From NCBI RefSeq assembly GCF_900475275.1, contig NZ_LS483364.1:2046001-2110000 (forward strand): DNA of 64,000 bases, written 5' to 3'. Below the pieces are notes generated by a model. The model was not told the DNA's origin. It made no database searches and saw only the letters and a program-made list of their open reading frames with translations. Made by a program: the position numbers and the translations under genes. This DNA is from Streptococcus sanguinis (GTDB lineage: Bacteria > Bacillota > Bacilli > Lactobacillales > Streptococcaceae). Positions 36,408 to 45,107 of the stretch are shown here, piece after piece (position 1 is the first letter of the stretch; each line of letters starts with the position of its first letter).

Positions 36408-37256
36408 ATGATTTTAGAATTTTTCCAAGGGTTGCGGGACTTTCACTTTCTGCAAAACGCCCTCATCACAGCCATCGTCATTGGGATTGTTGCTGGAGCT
36501 GTCGGCTGCTTTATCATTCTGCGCGGCATGTCGCTTATGGGAGACGCTATCTCTCATGCGGTTCTGCCCGGTGTGGCCCTGTCCTACATTTTAGGGATCA
36601 ATTTCTTTATCGGAGCCATCACCTTCGGACTTTTGGCCTCGATTATTATCACCTACATCAAGGGCAATTCCATTATCAAAAGCGATACGGCCATTGGGAT
36701 TACCTTTTCTTCCTTCCTAGCTCTGGGTGTAATCCTGATCGGCGTTGCCAATAGCTCCACTGATCTCTTTCATATTCTCTTCGGGAATATCTTGGCCGTG
36801 CAGGATATTGATATGTGGATTAGTATTGGAGTCGGAATAGCTGTGCTCTTAATCATCACCCTCTTTTTCAAGCAGCTATTGATTACTTCCTTTGACCCAC
36901 TGCTGGCTCAGGCCATGGGCATGCCAGTCAGCTTCTATCACTATCTGCTGATGATTCTCTTGACCTTGGTCTCTGTGACAGCCATGCAGAGCGTGGGAAC
37001 CATTCTGATTGTCGCTCTCTTGATAACGCCAGCAGCAACGGCCTACCTCTATGCCAACAGTCTGAAAACTATGATTCTGCTGTCCTCAGGGCTGGGCGCT
37101 CTAGCTTCTGTACTGGGACTCTTTATCGGCTATAGCTTTAATGTCGCTGCAGGATCCAGCATTGTCCTGACCTCGGCCCTCATCTTTCTCATCTCTTTCT
37201 TTATTGCCCCTAAGCAACGCTATTTAAAACTTAAAAACCGACCTAAACTAAAATAA
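36408..37256 (+). CDS. scaB: Manganese ABC transporter permease
   Basis: Integral membrane permease of 282 residues with eight or nine hydrophobic segments, in the ABC-3 family. It has RGMSLMGDAISHAVLPGVALSY (about 41-62) and QSVGTILIVALLITPAATAYL, which are diagnostic. Its ATG starts one base after the ATPase stop and GGAGG is inside the ATPase gene, so translation is coupled. Confidence 0.93.
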   Translation: MILEFFQGLRDFHFLQNALITAIVIGIVAGAVGCFIILRGMSLMGDAISHAVLPGVALSYILGINFFIGAITFGLLASIIITYIKGNSIIKSDTAIGITFSSFLALGVILIGVANSSTDLFHILFGNILAVQDIDMWISIGVGIAVLLIITLFFKQLLITSFDPLLAQAMGMPVSFYHYLLMILLTLVSVTAMQSVGTILIVALLITPAATAYLYANSLKTMILLSSGLGALASVLGLFIGYSFNVAAGSSIVLTSALIFLISFFIAPKQRYLKLKNRPKLK

Positions 37257-37275
37257 AATTTAATGGAGGAGTCCC

Positions 37276-38205
37276 ATGAAAAAATTAGGTTTTTTATCCC
37301 TGCTTTTGCTAGCAGTCTGCACTCTCTTTGCCTGCTCCGGTCAGAAGAAGGCGTCCAGTGACTCGTCCAAGCTCAAGGTTGTTGCGACAAACTCAATTAT
37401 CGCTGATATTACCAAAAATATAGCTGGCGATAAGATTGACCTGCACAGCATTGTACCAGTCGGCAAAGACCCCCACGAATACGAGCCCCTGCCTGAAGAT
37501 GTCAAAAAGACTTCTCAAGCGGATCTCATCTTCTACAATGGTATCAACCTAGAAACCGGCGGCAATGCTTGGTTTACTAAGTTGGTCAAAAATGCCAATA
37601 AGGAAGAAAACAAGGACTACTATGCTGTCAGCGATGGCATTGACGTCATTTACCTTGAAGGGCAAAGTGAAAAGGGTAAGGAAGACCCTCATGCTTGGCT
37701 CAATTTGGAAAACGGCATTATCTATGCGCAAAACATTGCCAAACGTTTGATTGAAAAAGACCCTGACAATAAGGCCACTTACGAGAAAAATCTCAAAGCC
37801 TATGTGGAAAAGCTAACCGCTTTGGATAAGGAGGCCAAGGAGAAATTCAACAACATCCCAGAAGAAAAGAAAATGATTGTGACCAGCGAAGGCTGCTTCA
37901 AGTACTTCTCTAAGGCCTACAATGTGCCATCAGCCTACATCTGGGAAATCAACACCGAAGAAGAAGGAACTCCAGACCAAATCAAAAGCTTAGTTGAAAA
38001 ACTACGCAAGACCAAAGTGCCATCTCTCTTTGTCGAATCAAGTGTGGACGACCGTCCGATGAAGACCGTTTCTAAGGACACCAACATCCCAATCTATGCC
38101 AAAATCTTTACCGACTCAATCGCTGACGAAGGTGAAGAAGGCGACAGCTACTACAGCATGATGAAATACAATCTAGATAAAATTTCTGAAGGCTTGGCCA
38201 AATAA
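37276..38205 (+). CDS. scaA: Manganese-binding lipoprotein of the ABC importer (PsaA/ScaA/SsaB type)
   Basis: Surface lipoprotein of 309 residues delivering Mn(II) to the permease. The lipobox is LFAC with Cys20. The metal ligands fall at the same numbers as in PsaA: His67 (DPHEYE), His139 (DPHAWL), Glu205 (SEGCFKY) and Asp280 (FTDSI). These proteins are required for Mn uptake, oxidative stress tolerance and endocarditis virulence in S. sanguinis (SsaB). It is the last gene of the operon before a terminator. Confidence 0.96.
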   Translation: MKKLGFLSLLLLAVCTLFACSGQKKASSDSSKLKVVATNSIIADITKNIAGDKIDLHSIVPVGKDPHEYEPLPEDVKKTSQADLIFYNGINLETGGNAWFTKLVKNANKEENKDYYAVSDGIDVIYLEGQSEKGKEDPHAWLNLENGIIYAQNIAKRLIEKDPDNKATYEKNLKAYVEKLTALDKEAKEKFNNIPEEKKMIVTSEGCFKYFSKAYNVPSAYIWEINTEEEGTPDQIKSLVEKLRKTKVPSLFVESSVDDRPMKTVSKDTNIPIYAKIFTDSIADEGEEGDSYYSMMKYNLDKISEGLAK

Positions 38206-38212
38206 TGATAAA

Positions 38213-38247
38213 AGGTTAGGAAGACAAAATCCTAACCTCTTTATTTT
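38213..38247 (+). terminator. Terminator between the manganese operon and tpx
   Basis: Perfect 9-base stem AGGTTAGGA/TCCTAACCT followed by CTTTATTTTT. Partial read-through into tpx is plausible. Confidence 0.8.
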
Positions 38248-38264
38248 TGGAGAAGGAGCTTCAC

Positions 38265-38360
38265 ATGGAGTCAATTTCAAATTTCCAGTCAAATTATTCG
38301 AAAAAAATCACTATTCGCTGTACAATGAAGCTATCAAATATGAATGGAGACTCCTTATGA
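38265..38360 (+). CDS. Possible 31-residue leader peptide coupled to tpx
   Basis: A short frame with a good ribosome site (AAGGAG, 8 bases before ATG) whose TGA stop overlaps the tpx ATG (ATGA). It reads [14 protein letters not shown] then [10 protein letters not shown] with one Cys. Such an overlap would couple tpx translation to it on transcripts reading through from the manganese operon. A tpx promoter candidate lies inside the frame, so transcripts starting there would skip it. It could be chance. Confidence 0.35.
   Translation: MESISNFQSNYSKKITIRCTMKLSNMNGDSL
38297..38326 (+). promoter_or_regulatory. tpx promoter
   Basis: TTCGAA (38297-38302), 18 bases, TACAAT (38321-38326) preceded by TG (extended -10). 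Confidence 0.45.
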
Positions 38361-38848
38361 CAACTTTTCTCGGAAATCCTGTAACCTTTACTGGAAAGCA
38401 ACTGCAAGTCGGCGACACCGCACACGATTTTAGCCTGACAGCAACTGACCTTTCAAAGAAAACTCTGGCTGATTTTGCTGGCAAAAAGAAAGTCCTGAGC
38501 ATCATCCCATCTATCGATACTGGTGTCTGCTCGACTCAGACTCGTCGTTTTAACCAAGAACTCTCTGACTTGGACAATACCGTTGTTATCACGGTTTCAG
38601 TTGATTTGCCTTTTGCTCAAGGCAAGTGGTGTGCTGCTGAAGGCATTGAGAATGCTGTCATGCTCTCTGACTACTTCGACCATTCTTTCGGCCGTGACTA
38701 TGCTGTCCTCATCAATGAATGGCACCTTTTGGCTCGCGCAGTTCTAGTTCTGGATGAAAATAACACTGTGACCTACGCTGAATATGTCGACAATATCAAT
38801 ACCGAGCCTGACTTCGAAGCAGCTATCGCCGCAGTTAAGAGCTTGTAA
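38357..38848 (+). CDS. tpx: Thiol peroxidase
   Basis: Atypical 2-Cys peroxiredoxin of 163 residues that reduces H2O2 and alkyl hydroperoxides with thioredoxin. The peroxidatic Cys58 is in [15 protein letters not shown] and the resolving Cys92 is in GKWCAAEG, the normal Tpx pair. GGAG precedes the ATG. Its place after the manganese operon is conserved in streptococci and links Mn uptake with peroxide defence. Confidence 0.96.
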   Translation: MTTFLGNPVTFTGKQLQVGDTAHDFSLTATDLSKKTLADFAGKKKVLSIIPSIDTGVCSTQTRRFNQELSDLDNTVVITVSVDLPFAQGKWCAAEGIENAVMLSDYFDHSFGRDYAVLINEWHLLARAVLVLDENNTVTYAEYVDNINTEPDFEAAIAAVKSL

Positions 38849-38853
38849 GAGAT

Positions 38854-38883
38854 AAAAATACGGATTTGCTAGTCCGTATTTTT
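38854..38883. terminator. Bidirectional terminator, tpx / DUF3114-like gene
   Basis: AAAAATACGGA/TCCGTATTTTT perfect 11-base stem; the stop codon of the minus-strand gene lies inside it. Confidence 0.85.
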
Positions 38884-39966
38884 TTGTACAAAAAACTTCT
38901 GCCAAAACTGACGGAACCAAGCCCAAGAACGCAAGAGAAAGGATGGTCGATTCAGTAATTTCTTGAACCGAGCAATCTCTGCCTTTACCTGTTTATAAGC
39001 ACTCCGCCCCTTTCGAGCATAAGGGCTCTTAGCCGAACGATAGCCCAGCGGACCACGATTATTCTGAGGTGATTTGAACTTGCGGCCACCATTTTCAATG
39101 CCAAGCCTGCGAAAGCGAGGATCCCAAACTGCAGGCGTTTTGACATCATAGCGAGTATGAGAAGCCTGATTGCCCGGCCGGTTATGCTCACCATAGTTAA
39201 AGCTGGCGCCATTCACAATACCATTTTGGCTAGCCCTCTCTGGATCGATAATATTGAGAAAACGACCTGTCTGATCCAAAATAAACTCTGTATGAAAATC
39301 AATCAGGATTTTTATATTAGCCTGACTTGCTTGACCATCCGGATAGATAGCTTGCTCTGACCTCTTATCAATATGGGCTTTATTGTGCAAGCGAGAGGAT
39401 TCTTGAAAGCTATAAGGCAGCGCAGACCAATCCTTTAGATAGGAGGCCAAGGCTTCTGCATCTGTCATACCAGTCTGACGGTAGTGATCTCTGACCCACT
39501 GGGCCTGCTGGCAGGAAATGACATAGCGAAACTGATGTAGCTGTCTTTTAAGCTTTTGATTGCCATCCCTTTGGCTGAAATCATCTGCTGGAAAAGCCTG
39601 GCGCAAGGTCCTTGAGAAAATTTTCCAAAAGCCATCATGAGGTGTTAGGTTTGGAGCAATCCGAGCCAGTAAAAGATCCGTCTCTGCCTTATCTCCACTC
39701 AGCTCCTCAGGCATATTAACAAGATTCATAGCCAGAACCAGCAGCTCCTGAGCTCCTAACCTGCTGTTCTGAGCATCCTCAGCCAGCCAAAGATCTTGAA
39801 AAAAGGGACTGCCAAAAAGCTGAGCCTCCTGCAGGTAATATCCTTCTTCTGGCACTGTTTTCCCTTGCACACTAATCTCTGCAAAAACTTGTTCCAGTGC
39901 TACCTGAGACCAGCCGATTGATTGCAATTGCTGAAAGAGATGTTCTTTCCCTTCTTTCGGATACAT
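38869..39966 (-). CDS. DUF3114-like protein
   Basis: A 365-residue protein of unknown function, resembling the DUF3114 family seen in streptococci and enterococci. No signal peptide or membrane span is visible. The middle part has ILIDFHTEFILDQTGRFLNII and GIVNGASFNYGEHNRPGNQASHTRYDVKTPAVWDPRFRR, the most conserved-looking block (about 224-290). The C-terminal 70 residues are strongly basic. AAAGGAGG precedes the ATG. Confidence 0.65.
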   Translation of the reverse strand: MYPKEGKEHLFQQLQSIGWSQVALEQVFAEISVQGKTVPEEGYYLQEAQLFGSPFFQDLWLAEDAQNSRLGAQELLVLAMNLVNMPEELSGDKAETDLLLARIAPNLTPHDGFWKIFSRTLRQAFPADDFSQRDGNQKLKRQLHQFRYVISCQQAQWVRDHYRQTGMTDAEALASYLKDWSALPYSFQESSRLHNKAHIDKRSEQAIYPDGQASQANIKILIDFHTEFILDQTGRFLNIIDPERASQNGIVNGASFNYGEHNRPGNQASHTRYDVKTPAVWDPRFRRLGIENGGRKFKSPQNNRGPLGYRSAKSPYARKGRSAYKQVKAEIARFKKLLNRPSFLLRSWAWFRQFWQKFFVQKNTD

Positions 39967-40133
39967 GGCTTCCCTCCTTTCTGTTAGCTCTAATAGTTCA
40001 AAACTGTAGGGATTATAATAAAAAATCTAATCTACATAGAACAATTAGATTTTATCACAAACTCACATGATAGCAAAGAACAAAATATGAACCCTTGGAG
40101 TGCTAACAATAAAGATGTTCTTAACAAATTACT

Positions 40134-40168
40134 CAATAAATAAAGAGAAGACCAAACTGGTCCTCTCT
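40134..40168 (-). terminator. Terminator of the SEC10/PgrA-like gene
   Basis: AGAGA-x-GACCA/TGGTC-x-TCTCT stem with a three-base loop, followed on the minus strand by TTATTTATT. It lies about 85 bases after the gene. Confidence 0.65.
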
Positions 40169-40252
40169 CAGTATGAGTTTTGTTTAAATGAGCTGTTCCA
40201 ACTTTGATTTTGCTACAATTCATCTAGAATTCGATTTTATCAATAAATGCTC

Positions 40253-42493
40253 TTAAGCTTTACGACGTTTTGCAAAAGCCAGTCCCAGCATAGAGAGCAA
40301 TCCCAATCCTGCAAGCGCTAGAGAAGATTCAGCAGATCCTGTTTTTGGAAGAGCTGCTGGAGCCTGATAGGTCTGAACTGGTTTCTTTCCGTTCTTCACT
40401 CCTGTTGTAGTGACTTTCAGAACCTTTCGCTCATTCTTAGAAACGAGGTTGGTTGGGTCGTCTGTCTCAAGGGCTGCAAGAGCTGCTTTCAAAGCTTCAA
40501 GTTTGGCATTTTCGACTCTATAGGTTTCTTCCTTACTTGCCAAGTTTGCTTTAGCATCATTGAGAGACGCTTCTGCTTCTTTTAGAAGAGCAGGGGCGTT
40601 TTGCAAGCGAGTAACATAGTCTTTAGCAGCTTGAACAGCGCGTTGAGCCTCTTCCAGAGCTGTAGCCGCAGCAGTTGCCTTTTCTTGAGCGGTCGCTGTA
40701 GCTGCTTTCAAAGCCTCAAGTTTGGCATTAGCTTCCTCAGCTGTTTTTTGCGCAGTTGTTTGGGCTGCTTCTTTTTCTTTCAAGTCTGCTTGAGCTTTAG
40801 CTAAAACTGCCAGTTTAGCCTTGGTTTCTTCAGAAGCCGACTTCTTGCTATTTTCGAGTTCAGCTTGGTAAGTACTTTCCGCCTTGGCTAACTTGTCCTT
40901 AGCAGTTTTCACAACCTCACGCAGTAATGGTGCTGTCTCCTGCTTATTCTGAGCATTTGTCAACGTCCGTTGAGCAGCATCCAACTTAGCTTGCGAAACC
41001 GCCAAGTCTTTACGAGCAGCATCTGCCTCTTGATTATTGGCATTTGGATTGATTAAGGCTGGTGTTATTTTGGAAGGATCTTTAATATCACCGTCATTAT
41101 TTGGGAAAAGAAGGAAGTTAATTCGGTTAATAATGCCGTTGTTGCTAAAGTTAACAGCAACATATGCACCTTTCTTCTGATTATCAAGATGCCCCACTAC
41201 CTTTTGGGCATAGATAGTCCCTCTCTCCCTATACGCACTGCTATCTCCTAAATCAAACAGTTGGAATTTGATATCATCGTAAATTGCCTTTTTTAAATAG
41301 TCAACAGAGACATTCTCTTGGCTAGCAAGAATAGGATAAGGGCCGAGCTCGTTAGTTCCTGATACTCTATGACCAAACTGATCCAGTCCAAATTTAGCAA
41401 CCACACTTCTTGGAACATCTACTTGTGAAGTTATAGGTTCTTTTGATTGGTATTTATATTTTTGTTCACGGGCTGCTTGGCTTAGAGCTGCTGCATAGTC
41501 AATACTATTTTGTGTTAATGTTACTGGTGCTGTTCCTGCTTGCTTACGGATTTGATTAATCAAATCTTGTGCATAATAGTTCAATTCCATCAGAACATCA
41601 TTTGGAATAGCATTGATGTTAACCATTCGTTGCGCATCTTTTGGACTACCAATATAATTGTTGCTCGATTTTAGGGTAGCTGCTTCTTTAGCAAGTGTTT
41701 CTTGTGCCTCAGATGTTAACTTTGCTGTACCGTTGATATTGTTACTTTTAATTGCATTTATATAAGCTTGCGATAGGGTAAAAGTATTGTGAACCTGATC
41801 TTGAGACGAAAGTTTCGCTTCTTTTTCCTTGATTTCTGCTTGGGCTGCTTTGATATCTGCCTGGGCTTGATCAATCGACGCTTGTCGTTTCGCATCTTCA
41901 GCTTCAGCTGTCTTCAACTGGTCTTGGTAAGAATCCAGGTTCTTTTGTGCCTTGTCAAGCTCATCCTTTGCCTTCGTTACCTTTTCACTCACCAGTTTAC
42001 TATCCACAGCTTTTTGGGCTGCATTCACAGCATCCTGAGCAGCTTGGGTTTCAGTTTTTGCCTTAGCTGCTTGAGCTTGAGCATCTTGAGCTACAGCTGC
42101 CTGTGTGTTTTCCGCAGTTTTAGCTGTATCAAGATCTGCTTGGGCTTGCTTGGCTGCGTTTTCCGCTGGGGCAACTTTTTTCTCAGCTGCTGTCACAGCT
42201 GCCTGAGCTTCCGCAATTTTTTGTACACTTGTATCAGCATTATCTTTCTTGGCTGTTTCAACCTTAGTCTCAGCAGTCGCAACCTGTTCTTTGGCTTGGT
42301 CAACAGATGCTTTCGCTTGATTAACCTGCTCAGTCTGCTGTTTAAGAGCTTCTGGACTTGCAGATAGAGCCTTATCTTGGTTTGCAGGGGCCTTTGCATC
42401 CACTGGAGTTGTATCTGCAGCTACAGTGTGAGCAAAGCCAGTACTAGCAAGAACTGCTGCACCTAGAATGACATGTTTTTGGATTTTTTTCAT
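40253..42493 (-). CDS. SEC10/PgrA-like LPXTG surface protein with CAP-like domain
   Basis: A 746-residue cell-wall protein. Signal peptide 1-26 (HVILGAAVLASTGFAHTVAAD), coiled coil about 45-235 rich in Ala, Lys and Gln, then a globular region about 235-480. That region contains LNYYAQDLINQIRKQAGTAPVTLTQNSIDYAAALSQ, as in SEC10/PgrA surface-exclusion proteins and CAP/SCP-like folds. A second coiled coil (about 490-685) and a LPKTG anchor with RRKA tail end it. AGGAGG precedes the ATG. Likely a long stalked adhesin or surface-exclusion-type protein; the true role is unknown. Confidence 0.9.
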   Translation of the reverse strand: MKKIQKHVILGAAVLASTGFAHTVAADTTPVDAKAPANQDKALSASPEALKQQTEQVNQAKASVDQAKEQVATAETKVETAKKDNADTSVQKIAEAQAAVTAAEKKVAPAENAAKQAQADLDTAKTAENTQAAVAQDAQAQAAKAKTETQAAQDAVNAAQKAVDSKLVSEKVTKAKDELDKAQKNLDSYQDQLKTAEAEDAKRQASIDQAQADIKAAQAEIKEKEAKLSSQDQVHNTFTLSQAYINAIKSNNINGTAKLTSEAQETLAKEAATLKSSNNYIGSPKDAQRMVNINAIPNDVLMELNYYAQDLINQIRKQAGTAPVTLTQNSIDYAAALSQAAREQKYKYQSKEPITSQVDVPRSVVAKFGLDQFGHRVSGTNELGPYPILASQENVSVDYLKKAIYDDIKFQLFDLGDSSAYRERGTIYAQKVVGHLDNQKKGAYVAVNFSNNGIINRINFLLFPNNDGDIKDPSKITPALINPNANNQEADAARKDLAVSQAKLDAAQRTLTNAQNKQETAPLLREVVKTAKDKLAKAESTYQAELENSKKSASEETKAKLAVLAKAQADLKEKEAAQTTAQKTAEEANAKLEALKAATATAQEKATAAATALEEAQRAVQAAKDYVTRLQNAPALLKEAEASLNDAKANLASKEETYRVENAKLEALKAALAALETDDPTNLVSKNERKVLKVTTTGVKNGKKPVQTYQAPAALPKTGSAESSLALAGLGLLSMLGLAFAKRRKA

Positions 42494-42516
42494 GGTTTTC
42501 CTCCTGATATGTTAAT

Positions 42517-42545
42517 AGTATAATGAGAAAAGCTTTGTTTGTCAA
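42517..42545 (-). promoter_or_regulatory. Promoter of the SEC10/PgrA-like gene
   Basis: Consensus TTGACA (42540-42545), 17 bases, TATACT (42517-42522) on the minus strand, 24 bases before the start codon. Confidence 0.75.
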
Positions 42546-42728
42546 ACTATTTACATGTTTTTTTGAGAACATTTATCGCAAATATGTCCAAAAATAGAAT
42601 CTCATCTCCATCGCTTCCAAAAAAACTGTGTCTCTAGCTATAATTGTATAATGAATTTTACGCTTACTGACCTTGCCAATGATAAAGTCTTAACCGATTA
42701 TAAACATACTAGTCATAGAAAGCAGAAA

Positions 42729-42752
42729 ACCGCCCGTCAAGCAACGAGCGGT
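42729..42752 (-). terminator. Terminator after the C39-peptidase remnant
   Basis: ACCGC-x-CGT/ACG-x-GCGGT hairpin with a TTTTC run on the minus strand. Confidence 0.7.
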
Positions 42753-42771
42753 CTTCTTATTCACGAATTTC

Positions 42772-43278
42772 TTATCCTTTGATGGCAATGAAGGGAGAGC
42801 CCTCAGTATTATCCGTCGGATCTACACTCTTGACTCCAAAGAGATAGTCTACTGGATACCAGCCATTATTAGCTGCATTATAAGGGTCACGGACATAGGT
42901 TTTTCCATTGTCATAGCCTTTAAGAACCAGCTCATGAGTTACTGGATAATGGGCAAAGATGCTAGTACCAACGGCACCTAGGACATGATGCCCCTGCGAA
43001 AGCGCTTCTTTGACTGCAGAAGCTGTAAACAGGGTCTTAGTCGTCAGATCCCAGTGCTGGGCAGCTCGGACAATACCACGGCTGCTGGTGCCAAATCCAT
43101 CTTTATTAAATTCATTGGTATTATTGTATAGGTAATCCGCAACAGTTGTCGGAAGCACTTCTGTCCCAGTAATCCCAGAAATAACCATGGCTAGCGTTGT
43201 CGTCACACATCCTGTCGCATCCATGCTGTAAGGACCATACTTCCTGCCGCCCCAGCGACCATCACAATGAAGAAAATC
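42772..43278 (-). pseudogene. C39-like cysteine peptidase, 5'-truncated
   Basis: The frame encodes a papain-like C39 domain: GRWGGRKYGPYSMDATGCVTTTLAMVISG (Cys in TGCV), then YLYNNTNEFN and GTSSRGIVRAAQHWDL, His in THELVLKGYD and RDPYN. The conserved part continues upstream of the only in-frame ATG (43222-43224) to about 43278, where a stop codon closes it. The signal peptide and any wall-binding repeats are missing. Catalytic residues remain, but without a proper start it is probably inactive. Confidence 0.75.
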
Positions 43279-43362
43279 TAAACATCAAAGAAAGGCTTAG
43301 ACACTGTATTCTTGCAGCGATTTTTGTTATACTAATGATAGAAAGTTCAGCGAGGATGCAAG

Positions 43363-44010
43363 ATGACCCCAAATAAAGAAGACTATCTCAAGTGTATCTA
43401 TGAGATTGGCAGCCGCCACAAAAAAATCACCAATAAAGAAATCGCCCAGCTCATGCAGGTTTCACCTCCAGCTGTGACGGAAATGATGAAAAAAATGCTG
43501 GCGGAAGAACTTCTGGTCAAGGATAAAAAAGCCGGCTACCTGCTGACTGATTTGGGGCTAAGGCTAGTTTCTGACCTCTACCGTAAGCACCGACTGATTG
43601 AAGTCTTTCTGGTCAACCATCTCGGCTACTCGACTGATGAAATCCATGAGGAAGCCGAAGTCCTAGAGCACACTGTTTCTGAGCGTTTCGTTGAGCGTCT
43701 GGATGCCATGCTCCAGTACCCCAAGACCTGTCCTCACGGAGGCACCATCCCAGCCAAGGGAGAGCTTCTGGACGAAGAAAACCAACTGACTCTGGAAGAG
43801 GCTTCTGCCCCTGGTGACTATATCATCAAACGCGTACACGACGACTTTGACTTGCTCAAATACTTGGAAAAATATAACCTGCAAATCGGCCAAACCATCA
43901 CCTTCATCCAATACGATTCTTTCGCTCAGGCTTATCTCCTCAAGACAGAAACCCAAGAAATCCAAATCAATCCTATGATTGCCCAGCAGATTTATGTGGA
44001 AAAACTATAA
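43363..44010 (+). CDS. scaR: Manganese-dependent DtxR/MntR-family repressor
   Basis: Metalloregulator of 215 residues. It has an N-terminal winged helix (KITNKEIAQLMQVSPPAVTEMMKKMLAEELL, about 20-50), a dimerisation domain with the metal ligands (HRLIEVFLVNHLGYSTDEIHEEAEVLEHTVSERFVERLD) and a C-terminal FeoA/SH3-like domain. It is the DtxR type that represses the manganese operon when Mn is plentiful (ScaR, SloR, MntR); here it lies 7 kb from its expected target at 35631. GAGGA precedes the ATG and a terminator follows. Confidence 0.92.
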   Translation: MTPNKEDYLKCIYEIGSRHKKITNKEIAQLMQVSPPAVTEMMKKMLAEELLVKDKKAGYLLTDLGLRLVSDLYRKHRLIEVFLVNHLGYSTDEIHEEAEVLEHTVSERFVERLDAMLQYPKTCPHGGTIPAKGELLDEENQLTLEEASAPGDYIIKRVHDDFDLLKYLEKYNLQIGQTITFIQYDSFAQAYLLKTETQEIQINPMIAQQIYVEKL

Positions 44011-44014
44011 ACAG

Positions 44015-44052
44015 AACCCAGTTCGGACTTTTTAGTCTAAACTGGGTTTTTA
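44015..44052 (+). terminator. Terminator of scaR
   Basis: AACCCAGTT/AACTGGGTT stem with an inner GGACT/AGTCT stem, followed by TTTATT. Confidence 0.85.
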
Positions 44053-44093
44053 TTGACAAAAATAAGATGTCAGAATATAATAAGTATACTTAT
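44053..44093 (+). promoter_or_regulatory. Promoter and palindromic operator of the MarR-EVE operon
   Basis: TTGACA (44053-44058), 17 bases, TATAAT (44076-44081): full consensus. The perfect 14-base palindrome ATAAGTATACTTAT (44080-44093) starts in the -10 and covers the start point of transcription, a classic place for MarR autorepression. Confidence 0.75.
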
Positions 44094-44114
44094 AAAAATC
44101 CAGAGGGAAAGCTA

Positions 44115-44576
44115 ATGGAAAAATCGCAGTTTAACTCCATCTACAAAGATGAATACAAAAAATCAACCGGTCTGCTCTTTATCCGTGCCTACCACAAGTG
44201 GCATGGGCTGATAAAAAACAAACTGAGAACGATTGATTTGACCCATCCTCAGTTTGTCGTTCTGACCACTCTTGCTGCACTCCTGCGTCAGCAAGAATGG
44301 GTGAGTCAGACCCATATTGCACAATTTTCTGACATGGATGTTATGACCGTATCCCAAATCATCCGCCTCTTGGTCAAGAAAGAATTGATAATGCGGGAAG
44401 TCCATCCCAAGGACAGCCGTGCCAACATCATACTTCTAACGGATACGGGGCTGCAAAAGGTCAACCAAGCCCTCCCTCTAGTAGAGGGCATTGATCAGGC
44501 GTTCTTTGGAAAATTAGAAAATAATACAGAAACATTAAACCAACTCTTAATCAAACTGGAGGCAGAAAATGACTAG
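44115..44576 (+). CDS. MarR-family regulator
   Basis: Winged-helix regulator of 153 residues. It has QFVVLTTLAALLRQQEWVSQTHIAQFSDMDVMTVSQIIRLLVKKELIMREVHPKDSRANIILLT, the full MarR DNA-binding region with the beta wing (DSRANIILLT). The ATG at 44115 has GAGGGA upstream; an ATG at 44067 lies before the probable transcript start and is excluded. The stop overlaps the next gene by 8 bases. The ligand is unknown. Confidence 0.88.
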   Translation: MEKSQFNSIYKDEYKKSTGLLFIRAYHKWHGLIKNKLRTIDLTHPQFVVLTTLAALLRQQEWVSQTHIAQFSDMDVMTVSQIIRLLVKKELIMREVHPKDSRANIILLTDTGLQKVNQALPLVEGIDQAFFGKLENNTETLNQLLIKLEAEND

Positions 44577-44994
44577 ATTTTGGATTGGTGTCGTATCAAA
44601 AGAACATGTACTAAGAGGTGTAGAAGGTGGATTTTGCCAAGTCTGCCATGGTAAGAAAGCACCGCTGAACCGAATGAAAAAGGGGGACTATCTTCTGTAC
44701 TACAGCCCCAAGTATCAGCTGAATGGTCAGGAAAAGCTGCAGGCCTTTACAGCAGTTGGCAAGATTCTAGATGACACTGCCTACCAAGTAGAGATGTTTG
44801 AAGGCTTTGTCCCATTTCGGCGAGATGTCAGCTACTACCAGCCTGTCAAAGACTGCCCCATTGAGCAAGTCCGACAACATCCTCAGTGGCGCCAATATGC
44901 TTCTCAGATAAGATACGGACATTTCGAAGTTTCGAAAGACTTTTTCCTTTATGTTTTTGAGCAAATGAAACTGGCCAGCCATGCAAATCAGTAA
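44569..44994 (+). CDS. EVE-domain protein
   Basis: A 141-residue EVE-domain protein (UPF0310 type). It opens FWIGVVSKEHVLRGVEGGFCQVCHGKKAPLNRMKKGDYLLYYSPK, typical of the fold, and has FVPFRRDVSYY in the middle. EVE domains are related to YTH and PUA-like readers and bind modified bases in RNA or DNA. It overlaps the MarR stop (ATGACTAG), so the two are co-translated and form a regulator-reader pair. Confidence 0.85.
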   Translation: MTRFWIGVVSKEHVLRGVEGGFCQVCHGKKAPLNRMKKGDYLLYYSPKYQLNGQEKLQAFTAVGKILDDTAYQVEMFEGFVPFRRDVSYYQPVKDCPIEQVRQHPQWRQYASQIRYGHFEVSKDFFLYVFEQMKLASHANQ

Positions 44995-45047
44995 AAGCAG
45001 CTTCGTTTGACTTACACCTAAACCTTTACTCACCTGTCATTAAATCT

Positions 45048-45080
45048 AAAGTTCCGATTCTCAAGGAAAATCGGAACTTT
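45048..45080. terminator. Bidirectional terminator, EVE / CPBP genes
   Basis: Perfect 12-base stem AAAGTTCCGATT/AATCGGAACTTT with T-runs on both strands. Confidence 0.85.
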
Positions 45081-45107
45081 TTGATTTGAAGTGAAATTAT
45101 CGATTTA

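Noticed and set aside
40088..40144. Eighteen-codon plus-strand frame between the DUF3114-like and SEC10/PgrA-like genes
   Set aside because: No ribosome site and overlaps a terminator's T-run; too short to support.
42651..42782. Short plus-strand frame (about 43 codons) next to TATAAT-like sequences
   Set aside because: No ribosome site, and it runs through the terminator of the C39 remnant into its coding sequence.
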